A stretch of DNA of 24,118 bases, taken from the NCBI GenBank assembly GCA_027698105.1, contig JAQERH010000041.1, positions 1-24,118 of the forward strand, written 5' to 3'. Positions 15,263 to 23,321 of the stretch are shown here, in pieces. The translations under genes and the position numbers were made by a program. The notes under the pieces were generated by a model that was not told the origin of the DNA, ran no database searches, and worked only from the letters and a program-made list of their open reading frames with translations. Position 1 is the first letter of the stretch; every line of letters starts with the position of its first letter. Source of the DNA: Lachnospiraceae bacterium AM93-12TA (GTDB lineage Bacteria; Bacillota; Clostridia; Lachnospirales; Lachnospiraceae).

Positions 15263-15363
15263 AAAGAAGAAAGGTTCCCATGGCTCCTTTAGAAGAAAAG
15301 AAGAGAAGAAAGGTTCCCGTGACTTTCAGTGGAACAGGGAACCTTTCTTCTCTTCTTTTCTTC
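15263..15363 (-). terminator. 27-bp perfect hairpin terminator with a duplicated 3' arm
   Basis: 15292-15318 and 15337-15363 are perfect 27-bp reverse complements around an 18-base loop. The arms contain GGTTCCC and purine-rich or pyrimidine-rich tracts. A second copy of the left-arm end (AGAAGAAAGGTTCCC) is at 15266-15280, giving on the minus strand GGGAACCTTTCTTC followed by a T7 run. Read leftward this closes the six-gene sugar operon, whose last stop is about 30 bp away. Confidence 0.75.
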
Positions 15364-15395
15364 TCTTCTTTTCTGCTCTTTTTCTCTTCTTCCTT

Positions 15396-16274
15396 TTACA
15401 GCTTCATCAAATACTCTCCTATTTCTCTGGCCAGGCGGAGAGCCGTGGGAAGCAGCTCATCCGGAAAGTAATTTCCATAGTTATTGGCCTCAAAGCTGAA
15501 GTATCCTGTATAGCCGATTTCTCTCAAGGTCTGTACTGCCTCTTTCCAGTTCACTTTTCCAAACAGCGGCATGACATGCATCAGATCCGGATCTGTCATG
15601 CTGTGGGTGTCAGAGACATGGGTCGCCTTTAAATGTTTTCCAATATAGAGCAGGGACTGTCTCTGATCCTGCTTCATAATATCTGCATGTTCAAAATCCC
15701 AGCAGATTCCCATTCTCTCGTCATTAAAGGAAGTAACAAAATCTACCATCTCCTCCGGCGTAGCGCAGTATTTGCGCTTCGGGGCAATGGAGTAGTCGCA
15801 CATATTTTCAATGGCAAAGGCCATGGGGTATTTCTCTGTCTTTCTTAAAAGCTCCTGAAAATAAGCCGTATTCTTCTCCTTGGAGGACTTCACCAGGGCC
15901 GGGCTGCCGAAATCTGTCTCCGGGTGGGTGACGCAGAGGGGGGATCCCAGAGCCGCGCAGCAGTAGATGGAACGCTCGACCAGCTCCTCGTGGCGGGCTC
16001 TCTCAGCGGCCGTCATAGGCGCACAGAAATTGTAGGTGTAGGCGTGACACTGGCCGAAGGAAACGCCCAGCTCGTCCTTTTTCCTCTCAATGCGGGCCAG
16101 CCACTTCTCCCACTGATCCGTCAGGAACGGAGAGTGGGGCAGGGACCAGTCGTAAAAGCTGATATCGAAGGTGTCGAAGCCAGCCGCAAATGCCAGTTCC
16201 ATCATATCCTCCATCGGCATAATGCTTTTATCCGGTCTCTCAAATACGATATTGGTGGATGTGGATAATTTCAT
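15396..16274 (-). CDS. Sugar phosphate isomerase/epimerase family protein
   Basis: A 292-residue xylose-isomerase-like TIM-barrel protein (AP endonuclease 2 superfamily), cytosolic. Residues fitting the metal site of the family are E156 (in AFAIENM), D193 and H196 (in CWDFEHADI), H219 (KATHVSD) and E262 (FSFEANNYG). AAAGGAAAGG lies upstream of the ATG. It is the last gene of the operon, 30 bp after the nucleoside-hydrolase gene. In this context it would isomerise or epimerise the released sugar, but the substrate cannot be read from sequence; inositol and ketose epimerases share the fold. Confidence 0.85.
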   Translation of the reverse strand: MKLSTSTNIVFERPDKSIMPMEDMMELAFAAGFDTFDISFYDWSLPHSPFLTDQWEKWLARIERKKDELGVSFGQCHAYTYNFCAPMTAAERARHEELVERSIYCCAALGSPLCVTHPETDFGSPALVKSSKEKNTAYFQELLRKTEKYPMAFAIENMCDYSIAPKRKYCATPEEMVDFVTSFNDERMGICWDFEHADIMKQDQRQSLLYIGKHLKATHVSDTHSMTDPDLMHVMPLFGKVNWKEAVQTLREIGYTGYFSFEANNYGNYFPDELLPTALRLAREIGEYLMKL

Positions 16275-16304
16275 ATATCTAAAACCTTTCCTTTTTTCTG
16301 TCTT

Positions 16305-17246
16305 TTAAGAAAATACTCGTTTTTCAAGAAAATCTAAAAGTCTGTCCCAATCGTAGTCCCAGGCTGCCTGCACCTGAGAACCTTGTTTCTTAAATCTTCC
16401 GCTGTTTCCGAAAAGAATCTGGCCCGTTGTATATTCTCCCTTCGTCTCTACCATCACATGCCCGGAAACGGTCTTTACTATCTCCGGACAGAGAGCCAGA
16501 CAGACAGCGGCGCTGTCCACAAGAAGGCTGTAGGGTTCTAAGCCATGATTTATGTTAAACTGCACTGCCCGCCTTAAAAATCCAGTCTTCTTCCCCTCTT
16601 TGGCAGCAGCCAGCAGACGCTCCATCATGGAATTGTCAAGGTGTCTCGTCACGTCCAGCCCGGCAGCCATAATGGGAATGCCGGAGCCAAACACCACTGC
16701 CGCCGCCTCTGGATCCTGTGCCAGATTCCATTCAGCTCTTGGGTTTAAATTTTCATAATCAGGCCGCAGGCCGTAGCTTCCTGCTATGGTATAAATCCCG
16801 GCGGCGGCGTCTGCCGCCGCCGGGTCGTTTTGAATCATCAAAGCCAGATTTGTCATAGGCGCCAAAGAAATAATGGACACCTCTCCTGGAAAGCGTTTCA
16901 CCGTCTCCGCCATAAAACGCCAGGCCTCTCCGGGCTCCGCCTTCTTTTTCGGATCAGGAAGACCAGTCTGGGACAGGCCGTCACAGCCGCAGTAGGCATC
17001 GTCAAACTCCATACGGCGAACAAGGGGCATCTCTGCCCCCTGTACTGCCGGAATCTCCTCTCTGCCGCAAAGCGTCTGGATCTTCATGATATTCTTAATG
17101 CTTCTGGCTGAATCGCAGACTCCGAAGGCAGCCGTCATTCCCAGGATTTCCAGCTCCGGCGAAGCCATTGCTAACATCAGGGCAACCGCATCGTCCGCGC
17201 TGGGATCTGTGTCAATGATCACCTTTCTGGTTATTCTGTCTGTCAT
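16305..17246 (-). CDS. Nucleoside hydrolase family protein with variant active site
   Basis: A 313-residue protein of the inosine-uridine nucleoside N-ribohydrolase family, which cleaves N-glycosidic bonds of ribosides. The calcium-binding aspartate cluster is present as DTDPSADDA (12-20; family usual DTDPGxDDA), followed by SLAPMTNLAL and the AEWNLAQDPEAA segment (171-182). Two positions that are often histidine in characterised members are not: the segment near 85-92 reads YCGCDGLS, and the late HD motif is VD (243-244). The ribosome-binding site is GGAG, and the start is 6 bp after the substrate-binding gene stop. It may act on an atypical riboside or other glycoside brought in by the adjacent transporter. 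Confidence 0.85.
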   Translation of the reverse strand: MTDRITRKVIIDTDPSADDAVALMLAMASPELEILGMTAAFGVCDSARSIKNIMKIQTLCGREEIPAVQGAEMPLVRRMEFDDAYCGCDGLSQTGLPDPKKKAEPGEAWRFMAETVKRFPGEVSIISLAPMTNLALMIQNDPAAADAAAGIYTIAGSYGLRPDYENLNPRAEWNLAQDPEAAAVVFGSGIPIMAAGLDVTRHLDNSMMERLLAAAKEGKKTGFLRRAVQFNINHGLEPYSLLVDSAAVCLALCPEIVKTVSGHVMVETKGEYTTGQILFGNSGRFKKQGSQVQAAWDYDWDRLLDFLEKRVFS

Positions 17247-17252
17247 ACTGTT

Positions 17253-18617
17253 CTATTCTCCGTTTGCCCGGTAATAATCATTGAAAATCTGGTTGCAGCC
17301 GTCCACAATCGCTGTCTTTGTATCCTCTGCGGAAGCCTGTCCGTTTCCAAACATCAGCATTGCGTCCTTGATCGTTGTATCTACTGCATCAGAGTTAGGC
17401 ACAAACGGCGCCAGAACAGCTTCGTTGGCTCTCATCATTACCTCACCTGGAACTGCTAACTGCGGAGTCTCTGAAATAGCTGTCTGATAGCTTTCAAGCT
17501 CTGCGCTGTTTTTATTAACCGGAATATATCCCGCTCCGTCTAACCACATAGCCTGAGCCTCAGGGGAAACCATGTACTGCTCAAACTCCCAGGCCGCCTT
17601 TACAGTTTCCTCATCACCCCTGTTTAACATAAAAAGGCCGGAACCGCTCGGATAAGCTCCTCCGATGTCATCAGAAGATACCAGCGGAATCTGGGCTACG
17701 CCCCAGTTAAAACTGTCCCCTACTAAATCCTTGATAGTAGGAATACGGGAACTGCTCATAATAGCCATGGCATTCATTCCCTGGGCAAACTCCTCATTAA
17801 TAGAGTCATTGGAAGGCTTATAGGCTCCTGTATCTACAATCTTCTGCCACTCAGCCAGATATTTGTCAAGAGCCTCCTCACAGGCGATTGTCTTCATCTT
17901 ATCGCTGTGTCCGCTCTCATTGTCTCCCAGATAGGTTCCTTCTCCCTGAGTTGCAATCCAGTTGCCCAGCTCAAACAGGCTGACTCTTACATTTAAGCCG
18001 TACTCTGCCTCTGTCTCATCCTTTAACTGTCCTAAAACAGCAGCCATCTCGTCAATCGTCTGAGGAACCTCTGCTCCGATCTGATCCAGATAGTCCTGGT
18101 TGTAGTAGAGAAGCAGTGTGGAGGTACTCCAGGGAAGTCCAGCCAGCTTTCCGTTAATAGAGAAGGAAGAAACCGCATTGGGAATCAGATCCTCCTTGGA
18201 AACGGAATTGCCCTCGCCAGCCAGCATTTCCTCAGCTGTGACAAGGCGCTTATAATCTCTCACCAGGCTTACATGCTCGCCGTACAGCTGAATCACGTCA
18301 GGCATATTTTCCACGTCATCTGTGGACATAGCAGCTGTCAGCGCCTCAGTTCCAGGCCAGTTCTGAAATACAGGGGTTACATGGATCTTCTTTTCCTTTC
18401 CAACTGTCTCGTTGAACTGATCTACCTGCTTCTGAGTAATCTCTCCATACACACCGTCCATAGAGTGCCAGAACACAACCTCCCTTGTTCCATCCTCATT
18501 AACGGTTCCCACAGCAGCATTCTTATCTGCGCTGTCTCCTGAGCCGCCTGCACAGCCTGCAAGGCTTAACGCCATGACTCCTGCAGCTGCTGCCGCTGTC
18601 ATTTTCTTTAACTTCAT
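17253..18617 (-). CDS. Carbohydrate ABC transporter substrate-binding lipoprotein (UgpB-like)
   Basis: A 454-residue family-1 solute-binding protein. The signal peptide MKLKKMTAAAAAGVMALSLA is followed by lipobox Cys22 and a Gly/Ser linker, so it should be anchored outside the membrane. The segments FWHSMDGVYGE, GKLAGLPWSTSTLLLYYN and the late GSGLFMLNRGDEE are typical of CUT1 sugar-binding proteins. AAGGAGG precedes the ATG. It follows the two permeases after a 122-bp AT-rich spacer with no clear hairpin; a TATAAT without a good -35 is present there, so extra expression from an internal start is possible but unproven. Confidence 0.9.
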   Translation of the reverse strand: MKLKKMTAAAAAGVMALSLAGCAGGSGDSADKNAAVGTVNEDGTREVVFWHSMDGVYGEITQKQVDQFNETVGKEKKIHVTPVFQNWPGTEALTAAMSTDDVENMPDVIQLYGEHVSLVRDYKRLVTAEEMLAGEGNSVSKEDLIPNAVSSFSINGKLAGLPWSTSTLLLYYNQDYLDQIGAEVPQTIDEMAAVLGQLKDETEAEYGLNVRVSLFELGNWIATQGEGTYLGDNESGHSDKMKTIACEEALDKYLAEWQKIVDTGAYKPSNDSINEEFAQGMNAMAIMSSSRIPTIKDLVGDSFNWGVAQIPLVSSDDIGGAYPSGSGLFMLNRGDEETVKAAWEFEQYMVSPEAQAMWLDGAGYIPVNKNSAELESYQTAISETPQLAVPGEVMMRANEAVLAPFVPNSDAVDTTIKDAMLMFGNGQASAEDTKTAIVDGCNQIFNDYYRANGE

Positions 18618-18739
18618 GTTCTTATCCTCCTTGTATAAATTTTCTGATTTGTTTAAAATTTTTATCTTATTTATTTTTTCTCTTCTGTTTATAATTTAGT
18701 TTATATTATATTTGATTTCCGTTTTATCCGGCCTTTCTT

Positions 18740-19564
18740 CTATTCCTTTACAGAACCGCTCATCATTCCGCTGACAATCTTCCTCTGGAAAATCAGGAAC
18801 AGAAGCACTGTCGGCAGAAGAGCTACAATAACACCGGCCATAACCGGGCCGAAAATCGCAGACTCCCTGTCTTTCAGCATAGTAATTCCCACCTGGATGG
18901 TACGCATCTCGTTCCTGTTAGTGACAAGCATGGGCCATACATACTGGTTCCACACGCTGACAAAGGAGGAGAGAAATACCGTTACCATAATCGGCTTGCT
19001 GGCCGGAAGCAGAACCCAGAGGAAAAATCTCACGTTTCCGCAGCCGTCCACATAAGCCGCCTCCTTTAATGATTTGACAAAGGAGAGATAAAACTGGCGA
19101 AGCAGAAATACATTGGTCGCCGATACCAGGAAAATGGAGCACATTCCCGCATAGGTATTAATCAGTCCCATCCGGCTGATAGTGGTGAAGTTAGATACAA
19201 TCAGCACGTCCGGCGGAATCATAATAGTAGCCATTGTCAATGTAAACAGCAGCTTCTTTCCCTTAAACTCAAAAAATGAGAAGGCAAAGGCAGCCATCGT
19301 AGCTGTCACCATTCTGGCCACACTGCAGACAGACGCTACGATAAAAGAATTCAGCATATAGCGCAGCAGCATGGTTCTGGAAAATGCCGTTTTATAGTTT
19401 TCCAGAGTCACCTTAGGCGGCAGAAGATTCGGCGGAGAGGACAGAACGTCCTTCTGCTCCATAAAAGATACAGAGGCAGCATAAAGAATCGGAAATAATA
19501 TCAACAGGGCGAAGAAAATACAGACCGCCTGAATCAATATGTCATACATGGTCTTCTTTCTCAT
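18740..19564 (-). CDS. Carbohydrate ABC transporter permease (UgpE-like, CUT1)
   Basis: A 274-residue membrane protein with six hydrophobic segments. The coupling loop reads SLKEAAYVDGCGNVRFFLWV, matching the EAAxxDGA motif of CUT1 permeases. I start it at the ATG at 19564, beginning MRKKTMYDIL, because AAAGGAG lies just upstream; the longer frame starts at a GTG that includes that site. Its start overlaps the stop of the preceding permease (ATGA), so the two are coupled. No ATPase is encoded nearby; CUT1 importers in this group commonly share an MsmK/UgpC-type ATPase. Confidence 0.92.
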   Translation of the reverse strand: MRKKTMYDILIQAVCIFFALLILFPILYAASVSFMEQKDVLSSPPNLLPPKVTLENYKTAFSRTMLLRYMLNSFIVASVCSVARMVTATMAAFAFSFFEFKGKKLLFTLTMATIMIPPDVLIVSNFTTISRMGLINTYAGMCSIFLVSATNVFLLRQFYLSFVKSLKEAAYVDGCGNVRFFLWVLLPASKPIMVTVFLSSFVSVWNQYVWPMLVTNRNEMRTIQVGITMLKDRESAIFGPVMAGVIVALLPTVLLFLIFQRKIVSGMMSGSVKE

Positions 19565-20427
19565 TGATAATGTACTCCTTTCTTCTCCCACGCAAAACCG
19601 GCCATAGTAGCCGCAAACGCAATCAGGAACGCAACAATCGCCGCCGGATTGGCATTCGTATAGTTGGCTGTGCCGGAAATCTGTTTGTAAATATACTGCA
19701 TCATGGTAATCGTAGAGTTCTGCGGTCCTCCGTTTGTCAGGACGTTAGAAAGGCTCATCATCATGACGCTGAAAGAAATATCTGTAATAATCAGATAAAA
19801 CATGGTCGGCGAGGTGAGAGGCAGATAAATCTTCAAAAGCATCTGAAGGGGCGTTGCTCCCTCTAAGGACGCGCTTTCAATGATATCCTGCGAAATTCCT
19901 CTGACTGCTGATAAAAGGAAGATAAACGCATAGCCTGTGGACAGCCAGATCTGCACAATGGCGATAGACAGCAGGGCAAATTTCGGATCATTGAGCCACT
20001 GAATGTCCAGTCCGAACACACCATTGATAAATCCCAGGCTCGGTACAAAGAGCAGCTGGAAAATCATGGCTGTCACCGAGGAGGCCATAGCCATGGGAAC
20101 GGCAAAGGAAGCCTCGTAGAAAGCCGATGTCTTTCTCCTCTTATTGGCTAACAGCGCCAGAAGAAGTCCCAGCATCTTGGAAACAGGGACTGTCAGCAGG
20201 GTGAAAAGAATAGTATTTATGATGGATTTTATAAATACCTTATCCTGAAAAATATAGGCGTAATTCTCAAGCCCTACAAACCGCTTTAAGTTTCCATAGG
20301 AGTCCACGATAAAAAGACTCTTAAACACCGTTACCAAAAACGGATAAAACGTAAATACACCAAATAGGATAAATGCCGGCAAAAGCCACAAATATGGCTC
20401 TGCCTTTTTTAGAACCGATTTTTTCAC
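19561..20427 (-). CDS. Carbohydrate ABC transporter permease (UgpA-like, CUT1)
   Basis: A 288-residue permease, partner of UgpE-like. The first membrane segment is in WLLPAFILFGVFTFYPFLV, and the coupling loop reads IESASLEGATPLQMLLKIYL, a variant of the EAA motif. The start is GTG, with GGAGG about nine bases upstream. It follows the HAD phosphatase by 15 bp. Confidence 0.92.
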   Translation of the reverse strand: MKKSVLKKAEPYLWLLPAFILFGVFTFYPFLVTVFKSLFIVDSYGNLKRFVGLENYAYIFQDKVFIKSIINTILFTLLTVPVSKMLGLLLALLANKRRKTSAFYEASFAVPMAMASSVTAMIFQLLFVPSLGFINGVFGLDIQWLNDPKFALLSIAIVQIWLSTGYAFIFLLSAVRGISQDIIESASLEGATPLQMLLKIYLPLTSPTMFYLIITDISFSVMMMSLSNVLTNGGPQNSTITMMQYIYKQISGTANYTNANPAAIVAFLIAFAATMAGFAWEKKGVHYQ

Positions 20428-20442
20428 TCCATTGTTCCTCCA

Positions 20443-21261
20443 CTAATAAACTGATTCACAAAAGCGCTTTACCGCCTCGATCACACCGTAAACAGTCTCC
20501 TCCTGACAGACATAATCTGCCTGCTCTTTCAGAACTGCCTCAGCGTTTCCCACAGCTGCCCTGAACCCTGCGGCAGAAAACATATCCAGATCATTGGCAT
20601 TGTCACCGATCACCAGAATCTCCTTCTGGCTGATTCCCAGATATTTGGCAAGCTTTGCAATGCCGGTTCCCTTGCTGCATCCCTCAGGCATAGCCTCAAA
20701 GCAGCGGCTTCCGTACCGGACTACATGAATCCTGTTCTTTTCCTCCTCAAGAAGAGGGCGGATTCTGTCACACCGGCCAGGACTGTCCGGGTCAATAATC
20801 ATCAGCTTCTGAAGCCTGATTCTGTCCCATTCCTCTCCTTTTGGATGGATCAGATGTTTATACAGGCCGCTTTCCTGTGATTTCCGGCGGATGTAATCAT
20901 TCTGCCGGTAAACGCCCTCTGTAGTCTCATCTGTCAGGAACACAGCCAGCCCCATTCGGTCTGCCTCCTCTGCCGTACGTTTTACTGCTTCCGTTGGAAG
21001 AAGCTCCTCCCAGATGAATTTCTCTCCGTCGTGGCCTGCCGCTCCATTAGACGCCACCACCGGAAGCGTGATTCCAAGAGCTTTTCTGTACTCTTCCAGC
21101 ATTCCCACCGGTCTCCCGCTGGCCAGTGTAAAGGCGATGTGATTCTCGGAAAGCAGCTGTGAAAGCTGTCTGATCCCTTCGCCCATCACGCAGTCTGCGC
21201 CAACCAGGGTTCCGTCCACATCACTGACTACCAGGCGCACCTTTGAACTGATATCTGCCAT
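20443..21261 (-). CDS. Cof-type HAD-IIB family phosphatase
   Basis: A 272-residue HAD hydrolase, cytosolic, probably acting on a sugar or nucleotide phosphate. Motif I is DVDGTL with D14 as nucleophile and D16 as acid/base. Motif II is TLASGRP (45-51), the motif III lysine is in CSKGTG (K197), and motif IV is GDNANDLDMF with D220 and D224. The Cof-type cap lies between motifs II and III. GGGAGG precedes the ATG. It is the first gene of the operon and is preceded by the activator-type promoter. Confidence 0.9.
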   Translation of the reverse strand: MADISSKVRLVVSDVDGTLVGADCVMGEGIRQLSQLLSENHIAFTLASGRPVGMLEEYRKALGITLPVVASNGAAGHDGEKFIWEELLPTEAVKRTAEEADRMGLAVFLTDETTEGVYRQNDYIRRKSQESGLYKHLIHPKGEEWDRIRLQKLMIIDPDSPGRCDRIRPLLEEEKNRIHVVRYGSRCFEAMPEGCSKGTGIAKLAKYLGISQKEILVIGDNANDLDMFSAAGFRAAVGNAEAVLKEQADYVCQEETVYGVIEAVKRFCESVY

Positions 21262-21312
21262 ATCTGCCTCCCATCTGCCGGTTCAAACCTTTATAAAGCT
21301 TTTTTCTTCTTA

Positions 21313-21384
21313 ATTATATTGAATTTTCATCTCTGCGTCTTTCTCTCTTCCGACTATTTTTATCACTTTTTCGACTTTTTTATC
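21313..21384 (-). promoter_or_regulatory. Activator-type promoter of the sugar operon with direct repeats
   Basis: On the minus strand a perfect TATAAT (plus 21313-21318) has no recognisable -35. Two direct repeats, GATAAAAAAGTCG (plus 21372-21384) and GATAAAAATAGTCGG (plus 21350-21364), lie about 20 bp apart, ending some 9 bp above the -35 position. This is the layout expected for an AraC-family activator, one of which is the neighbouring gene. Confidence 0.55.
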
Positions 21385-21397
21385 TCTCCGATTTTAC

Positions 21398-21471
21398 AAA
21401 TACAATAAAAAAGTGCTATTTATAATTTCATTTCTCCACATAAATAGCACTTTTTCGATATTATTGTATTT
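21398..21471 (-). terminator. Terminator of the AraC-type regulator gene
   Basis: A 16-bp perfect stem (21408-21423 with 21440-21455) with flanking T/A runs is extended by outer arms AAATACAATA/TATTGTATTT (21398-21407 and 21462-21471). It begins right after the regulator stop and can work in either direction. Confidence 0.85.
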
Positions 21472-21478
21472 ATCAGAC

Positions 21479-23080
21479 TTATACTTCCCGAAACCTCTTT
21501 TTGTACTGCTTGGGAGTATATCCTGTCTCTTTGCGGAACATACGGATAAAATGAGAAAAATTATCATATCCTACCTCAGCAGCAATCCCGCTGACCGGCA
21601 GGTCGGAATTCTTCAGCAGATATTCTGCCTGCTTCATTCTCTTTTTGATCGCATATTCTTTTACTGTCATTCCTGTTTCCTTTTTAAAGATACGATTGAC
21701 ATAATCAGGATTCAGGTTCAGTTCTCCGGCAATTTCCTTTCGGCTGATTCCCGTTTTTAAATTCTGCTTGATCATTCCCTTAATACGGCCTGCCAGCTCT
21801 GTCCCGCTGCTGTTTCCATCCGGAAAAGAAAGACGTGTGATCAGCTCCATACACATACGGATCCAGCGACACATATCATCAATGGAAAAACAGGCTGTCT
21901 TATAGTGCTGATAGATCTCCTGATCCTCAAACAGCTGATGTGCCTTGATTTCCCTGTACTCCATGCAGGCAAAGAACATCTGCAGAATATCCTGCTGCAG
22001 AATTCTGAAGCTCATCTCGTCCAGCCGTTTCTTCTTGGCCTGTTCTACCAGAAAACGGCGGATTTTTTCTACCAGACCATCTGTCTGACCGGCAAAAATC
22101 AGTTCTCCCCAGTCAGAGGGCAGGATAATCCGCTCTTTCAGACACCTGTCTCCCTCCACCTTCTCTCCACCCTGCCGCAGCACATACTGAATGCTTTCCT
22201 GACAGAGCACATCGTCTTTGCTGAATCGCAGCAGCCGGGAATATGTTTTTTCCATCTCTTCACAAAAAATGTCCTCACTGACATAACACAGGATCTGAGC
22301 GCCAAACATATCCCGGCACCGTTCCACCAGATCTGGTCCGATTTCCCGAAATCGTTCTCCCTCTTTTTCATCTAAAATCACCACTACCCTGGTATAAATG
22401 ACAATGACCTGGCTGGTCTGGACGTTTCCCTTTACCACTCCCTTAGCCAGATTCTGAATGGCAGACTGACACAGTTCTTCTCCCCAGCGTTTCTGTACCT
22501 CCTCCACATTTTTAATGGTAATCAGTACCATCCGATAGCGGGCATCCGCATCCAGGCGTATGTTGCATCCATGGGCCTTTTGGGTGATCACCTCCGGATC
22601 GCTGCGGATTCTGCCCAGACATACATCCTTCCAGAACAGCTCCTTGATGGCCATATGATTTTCCATCCAGCAGTCTCCGTACTCCTTTTTCAGTTCTTCC
22701 TCCTCCCGCTTTCTCTGCCTTGCAAGAACTCCCTTCACCGCCTCCTTCAGGCGGCTTTCCTCTATCGGCTTTAAAAGAAAATCTCCCACTTCCAGCTGCA
22801 AAGCCTGCCTGGTAAGCTCAGGGCCGCAGGAGGAGCTGATTAAAATAATACCGCCCCGGTAGTTCTGGCTGCGAAGCTCTTTCAAAGCTTCAAGCCCCTC
22901 ATTTCCCGGCATATCGGCATCACAGACAATCAGTCCCGCCGGTTCCTTTTTTATCTGAGAGGCGGCCTGTTCCCGGCTGTAAACAGATGAAATCTGCACC
23001 AGATCCTCTATGGTGTTGCTGAGGGCAATTTTCAGAGCGCGTATGGTATTTCTCTCGTGGCTGATAAGCATGAGCTGCAT
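21479..23080 (-). CDS. AraC-type response regulator (YesN-like)
   Basis: A 533-residue regulator: receiver domain (about 1-115), a long middle region of unknown fold, and a C-terminal double helix-turn-helix (about 430-533) reading KEIAGELNLNPDYVNRIFKKET and VGYDNFSHFIRMFRKETGYTP (each within the domain). The phosphoacceptor is D54 in CDADMPG, and the LLKP lysine is present. The acidic pair that normally precedes it (VDDE) is replaced by ISHE at 6-9. I start at the ATG at 23080 because GGAG precedes it; the longer frame has no ribosome-binding site. No histidine kinase is encoded next to it in the window. It has a near-consensus promoter and probably controls the downstream sugar operon on the same strand. 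Confidence 0.88.
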   Translation of the reverse strand: MQLMLISHERNTIRALKIALSNTIEDLVQISSVYSREQAASQIKKEPAGLIVCDADMPGNEGLEALKELRSQNYRGGIILISSSCGPELTRQALQLEVGDFLLKPIEESRLKEAVKGVLARQRKREEEELKKEYGDCWMENHMAIKELFWKDVCLGRIRSDPEVITQKAHGCNIRLDADARYRMVLITIKNVEEVQKRWGEELCQSAIQNLAKGVVKGNVQTSQVIVIYTRVVVILDEKEGERFREIGPDLVERCRDMFGAQILCYVSEDIFCEEMEKTYSRLLRFSKDDVLCQESIQYVLRQGGEKVEGDRCLKERIILPSDWGELIFAGQTDGLVEKIRRFLVEQAKKKRLDEMSFRILQQDILQMFFACMEYREIKAHQLFEDQEIYQHYKTACFSIDDMCRWIRMCMELITRLSFPDGNSSGTELAGRIKGMIKQNLKTGISRKEIAGELNLNPDYVNRIFKKETGMTVKEYAIKKRMKQAEYLLKNSDLPVSGIAAEVGYDNFSHFIRMFRKETGYTPKQYKKRFREV

Positions 23081-23153
23081 AAACCTGTTCTCCATTTCAT
23101 AATGATATGTCCTTCCAGATACCTTCCAATCAGGTATCACATTACCTAGCGTC

Positions 23154-23181
23154 AGTATACACGATAGAAATTTTCTGTCAA
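23154..23181 (-). promoter_or_regulatory. Promoter of the AraC-type regulator
   Basis: On the minus strand TTGACA (plus 23176-23181), a 16-bp spacer and TATACT (plus 23154-23159) form a strong promoter. The roughly 65-nt leader contains short repeats AGGTA/TACCT/GGTATC that can form alternative small hairpins. Confidence 0.75.
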
Positions 23182-23201
23182 CTGATATCAGACCGATGGC
23201 C

Positions 23202-23232
23202 CCTGCCAGTAAAACAGGGGATTTACGGCAGG
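23202..23232. repeat. Inverted repeat with two mutually exclusive hairpins
   Basis: CCTGCC-a-GTAAA (23202-23213) pairs with TTTAC-GGCAGG (23222-23232). Alternatively CCCCTG (23200-23205) pairs with CAGGGG (23215-23220). A T-rich tract follows at 23238-23252. It lies between the divergent regulator and VTC genes; its role is unknown. Confidence 0.5.
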
Positions 23233-23321
23233 CTCAATTTATTTTATTTTTTTCCAGAAATGGTACCCAAATCCAGTTTTTCCCTTGTATTTAATAGTGA
23301 AAGGAAAAGAGGTGACCTGTT

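Noticed and set aside
15280..15471. Plus-strand 63-codon frame rich in Ser, Phe and Lys
   Set aside because: Its composition comes from the purine/pyrimidine-rich hairpin arms and the antisense of the isomerase C-terminus; it is low-complexity.
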